NCBI GenBank assembly: GCA_030015575.1
Contig: CM057351.1
Coordinates: 2,996,001 to 3,060,000 of the forward strand
Direction of reading: 5' to 3'
DNA length: 64,000 nucleotides
Source of the DNA: Agapanthus africanus
Taxonomy: Eukaryota > Streptophyta > Magnoliopsida > Asparagales > Amaryllidaceae
In this document: positions 56,536-64,000 of the stretch, one piece after another
Position numbering within the stretch: position 1 is the first letter of the stretch
How the letters are laid out: the number at the start of each line of letters is the position of its first letter
Made by a program: the position numbers and the translations under genes
Notes under the pieces: generated by a model
What the model was told of the DNA's origin: nothing
Database searches by the model: none
Seen by the model: the letters and a program-made list of their open reading frames with translations, nothing else

Positions 56536-58470
56536 TGATTTTTGTAGAAATTCTTGTTTGTGTAATAAAAGCAAGTATCGAATCAATTGGTTCCCGATAA
56601 CGGTTTCATTTGATCGATAAAAGTATCTTGGATCGATATTTAGAAGATTGTATAAAGAAATCACAACCAAAGAATTATATTTGACCGCAATCAATTACGG
56701 TGTCAGTTGTAGATCGTAAGCGAGTGCGGATCGTCCACAGGGATTGTGCGATTCGTTTTTATATTTAATTTGTTTGAATTGAAAAGTTAATCAAAAAGAA
56801 AAGAAAACATGATTCAAGATTTTGTCGATTGATTCAGGTGTCACTAATCTAATCAAGAATCAAGAAATGATAAACAATCGAGAATCGGGTTTCGATGATA
56901 TTTCCAACCAAATAACAAGAATCTAAATGAGGCTCGTAGGAATCGATCGGATCTATAGACGTGATGTAATCATCAAGATATCGTGTTCTTGTCCTTCAAA
57001 GAATTAATACTAGATCGATGATGATCGACGAGAGTTAGGGCTTTCTCGTGAAACTAGGGTTTCATCATTTAACCCTTGTTCTTTCGTCGATATCATTCAC
57101 ATTCTAGCCTCTAGCAATTTCAAGAAACGATCGTAACTCCCCAATTTCGAGTGATATCAATCAAGAAAGCATCGCAACAAAATTGGGTTGTCGATTCTTG
57201 AACTTGCTAGGGTTTACAAAACTCGTAGGAATCAAGAATCGTTTTCAGATATATTATATCATCATTCTATTGATCATCTCGACTCCTCGACGAGCGGAGT
57301 TTATTCACACATCATCACACAGAAAGTATTCAAGAATTGAAAAGATATCATGATGCAAGAATTTAAAGAAAACAAGATAAAAGAATATCACCTTTTATTT
57401 ATATCAACAATTTGATTACAGTTGCTCAAGAACTACAAGCGGAAGAACTAAATTGTCGATCTGGCGTCGCTCGGCTCCGTGAGTCGCGGTTAGGCTTGGA
57501 CCACTTGCTCTGTTGAAGATCGGCTCGGCTCATAAAAGGTTGCAAGGCTTCTTGCTTAATGGGGTACTCGGGATCTTGGCTTTTGATTGGAATTAGGGTT
57601 AGGGTTTCACACAAGTCTTCTCACTAGACTTATGGAAGAAGATGATGTAAGAGGGAATGAACTAACTAATGAAGAACTAAGATTGAACTCCTAAAGATTG
57701 ATTAGCCTTTAACCCTAGGTCTAGGCTTCTATTTATAGATATCCAAAACCCTAGATCTAGGATTTCAAATTCTAAGTTTCCCTCCAAAAGTTTCTTGAGG
57801 AAATTTAAATTTCCCTCCAAAAGTTAGTTAGAGGAGAAGCTTCTAGATGTGATTAGTTAGGAGGGAGCTTCTAGAAGAGGTTAGTTAGGAGCTTAATTAG
57901 GATTAGCTTTGCTTAATGATCTTTGCTGATCTGGCAGTAGCTTCGAGGGTATTCTGGAACTTGACATATCATTCTGAACTGCTGGGACTGAGAGAGGAAT
58001 TATGCCCAAAAATTGAAGTGCTGACGTGGCAGAAGCGCCGCGGAACCGCGGCGCAAGCCGGCTCCTGCCGCGGTTCCGCAGCCATGTAGGAGGCTTGGGG
58101 CTTGGTTCTTCTGTGTTGAACTTGGGATAACATATGGGCCTTTATTGTATATGTTGAATTTAATATCTCCTTTTGAATTGCTACCAGATCTGAAATCATT
58201 GAGTTGGCGTATTTTTGATCAGATCTTTGGATTTTCTTCCGTATTTTCCTGCACGGACTCAAGATAAGTGTTGCACAAATACAGAGATGATGCGATGCCA
58301 TGAAATGCGGTCAATTTCCTTTATAGTGCCGGTTTTAGAGTCTAACACATGCAATCTGATATTTTATAACTGATTTGCTAATATGTGAAATATGAATGCC
58401 GAACACTTCTAGATGAATGCAAAAGATGGGGAAATTGCCGTGTTAAAAATACATTATTTTCGACTGATCA
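56536..58470 (-). repeat. Athila-like 5' LTR
   Basis: Matches 12939-14872 with about 45 differences. On the minus strand it runs from TGATCAGTCG to ACAAAAATCA. TATA at 57728-57738 and the GC-rich hairpin near 58037-58082. Confidence 0.93.
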
Positions 58471-58475
58471 AACAC
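58471..58475. repeat. Target-site duplication of Athila-like element, right copy (AACAC)
   Basis: Pairs with AGCAC at 12934-12938, with one mismatch. The C2 leader resumes here. Confidence 0.8.
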
Positions 58476-59350
58476 CCCTCCTTGGGTCAACCTGTACCCC
58501 CTACGAGTGCGACGAATAGTCTGCCAATTCTAGAGTGAGGCCCCTCTACCTCTCAAAGCCATGAGATACGGACCCGTTGCCCTCCAGAACCTGGCTATCC
58601 GTGCACTCCGTCGCGGGGTAATCCTAGTAAATAAAGGAAAATGTATACAATGGGTACATCAACCTCAGCCCGGTCGTGCCCCAAAAGAATATTATTCAAA
58701 CAGGCAGTGACGGCAGTCCACATGTTGGACGCTCGCCCTGCAATATCAAATGTACAAATAAATCCAAACAGCACTACCATTGCATACTGCTATCCACCAT
58801 GACATATCCGCAACATTACAGCACAACACAGAACATCAACGCGAAATGTCACGTTCGCAAATCCGTCTAAAAGGACTATAGCAATTAGACACAATTTACC
58901 GCTCGAATGATATTCACGGTCGGAGATATAATGTAAATACTGCATACTAACTAGTATAAAATTTCGATCGACAAAATTTTCCGAAGTGGGCCCCACAAAC
59001 ATCTGCTGTAAAGTAATAAAATCTGGGCCCAAAAGAAATATACCAAAAACTATAATTTCCTATTTGAAGCTCTTTGGAAAACATTGGAGCACTATTCCCA
59101 CAAACTGGCCGCGGTTCCGCGGTCCAACCCTAGTTTTGACCGCGGATCCGCGGTGGTTCTGTGGGAACACGTGCTCGAATTTCACCAGAATTCTTCAAAA
59201 ACCCTGCTCAATTTTCTGTGATATGCAAAATAATTTTTAGACCCTTCTAAAAATCGACAGAAACATTGAACAGAAAAATTGTAATTTTCGAAAATCCGTT
59301 CAATCGATGTTTTAGAAGTGTTAGCACAAGTTAGTAAAGCTTAATGGTGA
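58476..59350 (-). other. C2 leader remnant, right part
   Basis: Leader sequence between the Athila insertion and the C2 primer site. The reverse complement follows the C1 leader (about 2855-3560). Two perfect 14-bp palindromes, CCGCGGTTCCGCGG (59109-59122) and CCGCGGATCCGCGG (59140-59153), match the GC-rich motifs of the C1 leader. No gene is seen. Confidence 0.75.
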
Positions 59351-59363
59351 GGCTCTAATACCA
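59351..59363 (-). promoter_or_regulatory. C2 primer binding site, diverged
   Basis: On the minus strand TGGTATTAGAGCC, next to the LTR end at 59365. It differs from the C1 site by one base in the core. Confidence 0.85.
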
Positions 59364-59364
59364 C

Positions 59365-61458
59365 TGTAAGTCCACGGTAGCGCCCCGGCCGTCTAACAGA
59401 CGCCAAATGCGGAACAAAAACTTTTACAACTGGCGCTATCGCGTACTATAACCCGGATCTGCCATTAAAACTAAACTAACAAACTACAAAGTGGGTAGAA
59501 ATTGTTATACCGAACGATCCGAGTCCTTTCAACCATCATCCCACGCTTTGTTGTGGCTGCTCCGCTCTCCTGAATCTCCAGTCTTCTCGTCCAGGTGGTA
59601 CCACGTCGACGGATCTTTAAACGGGCTCCCGCCTCTGAACCGAGGCAACTCGATCATCAAGTTTGCTAAAAGAGATGACCAAGATTGATGTAGAGAATGA
59701 GTAAAACACTTTGTCTCGTTACATCCAAAGCTAAGGATGAACGGTTAATGAAGTTGCCTTTTGGAATAGGGTAAATTAGAAATTGATCACATCTAATTTC
59801 TATATACCAAAACTATCATAATCTTTTTTCTCTCAAGCAACCATTAAACCTCACAAGGAATGGCCGGCCACTAATATAGGAGGAGGGAGGTGAGTGTAGG
59901 AGAGATTAGGGGGTGACCACAAGCAAAGCAAACTTATCATCTCACTTAATGAAAAGAATGAGTCACAAATAACATTAAATGCAAACCAATGATCATTAAC
60001 CTAGTCACCTTAACACATCATCACACATTTAATGCTAACTATGAATCATCAAGCCTTGTCACCAAATCAAGAACCTTCTAGAACCATCCATACTCATGAC
60101 TCACCTCAAGAAAAGATAAATCCGTCTTTAACCGAATGTTAAAGACGGGTGATAGAAAACTGGAAACTGGCAACTTCCAAAAGCAATCTCGAAACAAATT
60201 TCAGGATAACCCCGTAACAGTATAAACATACCCGCATTTGTACAAATGCAACTGAGACAAAGATATTATATCTACACAGCATAATACTCGGATCCGGCTT
60301 AAACTAAAACCTACCAGTATTATCTGCCTGAAATATGACACGTGCGTAAACGCACTTGCATTTTCCGAACCCTGCCATAAAACCATACGGCCTCTACAAC
60401 GTTTCGCCCGAACTTGGGAAACTGTCTGTGGGGGACTCTAATGACTCATCAACACACTGGCACTGGGTATAACCACTAGCACGTCAGAGGTACTAGCTGT
60501 ACGTAACGGTTGCCTATGTATTGATTGGAAGGGAAGCTGACGAGCGAACTCATCCAGAAATCCTAGTGAGCCTGACAGTGACAATATCCGTACAGTCCGG
60601 TCCGTTCATCTAAGAGTATCGCATATCGAGTCTAGGGGGTGGATAAAGTCAGACCCCTAATAACGCGATAATTCGTGTCGGTATGAAGCCCATCACCACC
60701 TGAAAAACTACTAATCCAAATCAGTAATTCTCTACTACCTCGGCCGAGGATTTCTAGTGATGGCCACCCGTGCACTGTGCGACATCAACCCCTAATACCG
60801 GGAGAGACGAATCCCCGACGATCCGCTCACTGCCTCCATGTGGCTCGGGACTGTACCCAACTAAAACCTATTTGCATGTCTCCTTTGAGCGTGGTAGGGT
60901 AGTAATCTAAGCACAGTGGGAACTCACACGAGATAAATGACGATCTCAGGTCGACAAACTAACTTGTACACATGTCACCTGGGAACTGCTATCTGACGAT
61001 ATATATAATACCAACTAGAATGTTCCCGGCAAGTCCTGTCCGGTGTACTCATAACCCAATGAGCACCTGTATACATCTTAGGTGAACTAATTGACACCAA
61101 TGGCTTGTGAGACCGGCCATTTCCCCTCGTCGGGGTCTCGACTGTATACACTAGTCTACTCTGGAGTATCGATGCCCTATCTTGAAACTCCCACGACTAG
61201 GGACTCTTTAAGGATGTGCTTACAGACCCCAGCTCCCACATATATGATCGCCATCATACTGCTGGTAGTCAAGCAAGAATCCTATGGGCTCTATCATCAT
61301 GCAATAGTGAACTAAAGCATGTATACGATGATAAAGACAAACCAGATAGCATACTATCATCTCGAGTAAGACAGTCATATCGGTATAGGTCCTCCCTCAA
61401 TCATTACAATCGCGTACCTGCGATCCAATAATTGACTTAGAGGGCACTATATCCAACA
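59365..61458 (-). repeat. C2 5' LTR
   Basis: A 2.09-kb LTR. On the minus strand it begins TGTTGGATATAGTGCCCT (C1: TGTTAGTGTATATGCCCT) and ends CTTACA before the primer site. Clearly diverged from C1 but alignable along most of its length. It ends exactly where the C3 LTR sequence starts. Confidence 0.85.
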
Positions 61459-62540
61459 GACTTATCACGTTGTTAGAGGTCTGACGTTTACCATCCCCTA
61501 GGCGGATATGCAAGTATCTCAGATGAACAGACCAGACTGTATGGAGATTGTCACAGATAGGCTCAGTAGGAGTCCGGATGAGTTTGCTCATCGGCCTTCT
61601 TATCGACAGACACCTGGGTAGCAGTTACGTGCAGCTCGTACCGCTGACGTGCTTGTGGTTAAACCCACTGCCAGCATACTGTCGAGTCTTTAGAGTCCCA
61701 CACAGAGGGTTTCCCTGCTTCAGGCAATTGATGTAGACGTCGTATGGTTTTACGACTGGGCTTCGATCACATACACGTACTTGTACACGGATGCTGATCG
61801 GGCGGACAATACTAATAGGCTTTGGTTTAAGCCAGATCCAAGTATTGTATTATTGGATTGTTATCGTCTCGGTGTATCCATATTTTTCGGAATACGGATA
61901 CGGATATGTATGTACGATGAGGGGCATTCTTGTAATTTGGTAAGGCATGCTTCTAGAAGGAGCCACCTCATTATTTGTATTATCCATTTTCTTAATGGAT
62001 TAATGAGGTGGAAATGGGGGAGACTTTGGAGGAATGGTGTAAAGAATGGCCATGGATTATTTTATTTGGTCTTGACTCACTATTCAAGAATGGGTGCTTT
62101 ATTCTAATATATTTTTATTGCATGCTTGAAAAATTGAGCTCATATGCTTAGCCATTGTTCAGTTATTGCATGCTTGAAAAATTGAGCTCATATGCTTAGC
62201 CATTGTTCAGTCGATAAAACTGCACTTTTGATATGATATTTTCCTTGCTCTTCTTAAATATTTAAGGGTATTTATTATAAATATGACACATATGAGGGTT
62301 TATCTGTAAAAATACTATTTTCATGTGTTTATATATTATAATTAACATTATGAAGGAAAATGTATGCATATAATATCTATGTAATATTTAGTCCATTTAA
62401 ATATGCATACCATATCAAATATCTTTGACCAATTCTCTTAAAACTATAATATCATGTAAAATGGTTAAGATAATATCTCAATAAAAACAAATTCTACTAA
62501 CATTATTTATTGAGATATTGTGCAGAAATTATATCAGGAC
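61459..62540 (+). repeat. C3 Copia LTR fragment, host of C2
   Basis: In plus orientation this follows the C1 LTR from about position 1542 (GACTTGTACCG... against GACTTATCACG... here). Long matches include GTGGTTAAACCCACTGCCAG and TCGAGTCTTTAGAGTCCCAC. The first half of this LTR is not present; it should lie beyond the left window edge, on the other side of C2. The last part (after about 62000) has diverged and holds a 48-bp tandem duplication (62119-62211). The LTR end could not be placed. Confidence 0.75.
62119..62211. repeat. 48-bp tandem duplication in C3
   Basis: TGCATGCTTGAAAAATTGAG and the bases after it, to CATTGTTCAG, occur twice in a row with no differences. The identity suggests a recent slip in an otherwise old element. 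Confidence 0.9.
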
Positions 62541-62900
62541 TGGAATCAAGGAAATCCAAGTTATCGAGATCAAATCTGCCGAAATCTTAAAGTAAATCCA
62601 AGTTATCGAGATCAAATCTGCCGAAATCTTAAAGTAAATCGAAGAAATCAATTCTTACAGAGACTTAGAGAAGATTTTCAGATTCCAAATATCAAAATAG
62701 TCTACATGTGTCACCAGAAGAGGCCACAAGATTTTTGAAGCAAAGAACCCTCCAACCCACCGCGGATCCGCGGCCAAACCCACCAAATGACCGCGGTTCC
62801 GCCGCAATATTGAGGAGTTGGGATTTTGGATTTTTATAGTAGGATCATAACTGTAGGGTTCCTATCGACGGCAGCAAGGTTTCGGGAGGCATCGTCCATG
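62541..62900 (+). other. C3 leader remnant
   Basis: Probable start of the C3 internal region. It has a second perfect 48-bp duplication (units from about 62548 and 62596). CCGCGGATCCGCGG (62760-62773) and CCGCGGTTCCGCCGC (62791-62805) parallel the C1 leader at 3046-3096. No primer site was found, so the LTR boundary is uncertain. Confidence 0.5.
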
Positions 62901-64000
62901 CCATTTTTTAAAATTTTGCCGTTAAAGGAAACTTTAAACTAGAATTGTTAGCTAGAATAGAATACGGAAACACTTGTAAACTATTTACAACTAAGTAAAA
63001 CGAAATACAACCTTTGCAGATCGGTCCCTCACTTCATAAGCTCCTTGTTGTAGTCCCTTCGCTGCAATCGTGGTTCTTCCGGACTCTTTCATGGCTTCGC
63101 GAGGCGAAAGGAGCGACCTTGCTTGAAGTCTTCGCGGCCGAAGATGATCTACGTCGAGGGGATGCCAACTCAAGCTTCTACTTCACTAACTAGAGAATTA
63201 GTGAAGCAAACACCCTAAACTAAAGTGCTAGTCTAGTAGAGGATAGAGAAATAGGAAGTGGGCTCACTTTAGAATTTCTTTTCTCACTTTACTTTCTCAC
63301 TTAATCAAAACCTAGCAAGCTTTTTGAGCTTGAGGAAGAAGATGAACTAGAATGAGATGAGGATAATGATCAAGTGAGAGAGTGAAACATGGTGAGTGAG
63401 TATCATATACTAACTCATGTAAAGACATAACCATGGCTAATTGTGATGGTTAGGTTACTAAATATCTTAAGTAAAACAAAAGCAATGGACTTAGTCAATG
63501 CATCCATAAGCTTCCACCAGCTTCATGCATTATACTAATATTCTACTTATTTTATTTTTACTTTAAATATTAAAACCTAATATCACAAATGGCATGGTGT
63601 AAGTCTTGTACACCCATGTAATATGTATCAACAACCATGATACAAAAAGAAAACACAATTTAATATATATCACATATATATTAAAGTTGTGCGCATGTGA
63701 GAAAAACAAATGCTTAAGTGAACCAATGTTAGTTAATGTAAATTAGTATATCATATATACAATTATACACTAAATTATCAAATCAACACTTGACTTAATA
63801 ATCCGGCTATATCTCATATAACCGACTAACATCCAATGTATCGACTTATCGAATCAACCCTTGATTCGATAACCCGGCTATATCACATATAACCGACCGA
63901 TACAAAAGGTCGCGAGAATAGAATACGATATCTCATACACGCATTATTCTTGGTCCCGCACATATCACATATGTGCTCCTATTTCGTTTTGCCTGAGCCA
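62901..64000. other. Unassigned degenerate repeat DNA
   Basis: AT-rich sequence without a supported gene. Parts resemble the reverse complement of the 3' half of the Copia LTR (for example AAACTAAAGTGCTAGTCTAG near 63220), so a further decayed Copia LTR on the minus strand is possible. Two diverged copies of a unit of about 60 bp lie at 63780-63905 (each with GGCTATATC and CATATAACCGAC). Confidence 0.35.

Larger units (their letters stand above)
12939..58470 (-). mobile_element. Athila-like Ty3/Gypsy retrotransposon containing a nested stack
   Basis: Minus-strand element whose LTRs (1.93 kb each) are 41.6 kb apart because the Tekay-like complex (18834-55034) lies inside. Without that insert it is about 9.3 kb. 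The primer site complements TGGCGCCGTTGCCGGGGA, the Athila/Tat-type site, and a polypurine tract abuts the other LTR. The body holds gag and protease, but I see no reverse transcriptase or integrase, so it is non-autonomous. I counted about 45 LTR differences over 1.93 kb, about 2.3 percent, or somewhat under a million years. It is broken by the nested insertion; the remaining gag-protease frame is long. Confidence 0.92.
1..61458 (-). mobile_element. Old Ty1/Copia element C2, right part, host of all inner insertions
   Basis: A decayed Copia element read on the minus strand. It enters from the left edge and ends at its 5' LTR boundary at 61458. Three stretches survive between later insertions: 1-735, 10462-12933 and 58471-61458. 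Reverse-complemented, each lines up with successive parts of the young Copia C1 (integrase, protease-side pol, leader, primer site, LTR). The two copies are clearly diverged, roughly 30 percent by eye. C1 (741-10456) lies in its pol and the Athila-like complex (12939-58470) in its leader. The far LTR is outside the window, so its age cannot be read from an LTR pair. It is broken many times over. Confidence 0.85.

Overview
This is a plant nuclear window with no intact host gene. Almost every base belongs to LTR retrotransposons, and they are nested inside one another. The plant assignment rests on plant Ty1/Copia and Ty3/Gypsy lineages (Athila-like, Tat-like and Tekay/Del-like), on initiator-Met tRNA primer sites, and on two captured gene fragments that resemble plant proteins. 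It looks like repeat-rich chromatin of a large angiosperm genome. I cannot name the species.

Layout, outermost to innermost. Level 0: a decayed Copia LTR and leader on the + strand (C3, 61459 to about 62900). Level 1: an old relative on the - strand (C2), inserted into C3's LTR. C2 fills the window's outer parts (1-735, 10462-12933, 58471-61458) and runs off the left edge. Level 2a: a young Copia of the same broad family (C1, + strand, 741-10456, duplication GTAGG) inside C2's pol. Level 2b: an Athila-like Gypsy (- strand, 12939-58470, duplication AGCAC/AACAC) inside C2's leader. Level 3: a Tekay/Del-like chromovirus (- strand, 18834-55034, duplication GAATG) inside the Athila gag. Level 4: a Tat-like Gypsy (+ strand, 19850-44837, duplication ATAAA/ATAAC) inside an LTR of the Tekay-like element. 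Level 5: a short-bodied long-LTR element (LARD-like, + strand, 24316-35011, duplication ATGAT) inside the Tat gag-pol region.

By-eye LTR comparison gives about 0.7 percent difference for C1 and the LARD, and about 2 percent for the Athila-, Tekay- and Tat-like elements. At a commonly used plant rate of 1.3e-8 per site per year, the inner Gypsy stack built up within roughly the last million years. C1 and the LARD came last, at a few hundred thousand years. C2 and C3 are clearly older.

The most unusual content lies in the LTRs. The 4.4-kb LARD LTRs carry fragments of two unrelated host genes, one like a Lung-7TM/GOLD receptor and one like the SIEL/Integrator-subunit-4 ARM-repeat protein. They replace the stretch where the related Tekay-like LTR has its promoter. 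The Tat LTR has an array of palindromic double G-boxes just upstream of its TATA box, and its 3' region holds about 52 copies of a 30-bp repeat. The LARD and Tekay LTRs share a stem-loop whose two arms have changed together, and a conserved donor/acceptor-like pair. A GC-rich palindrome recurs in both the Copia leaders and the Athila LTR. The last kilobase (about 62900-64000) is degenerate repeat DNA that I could not assign.
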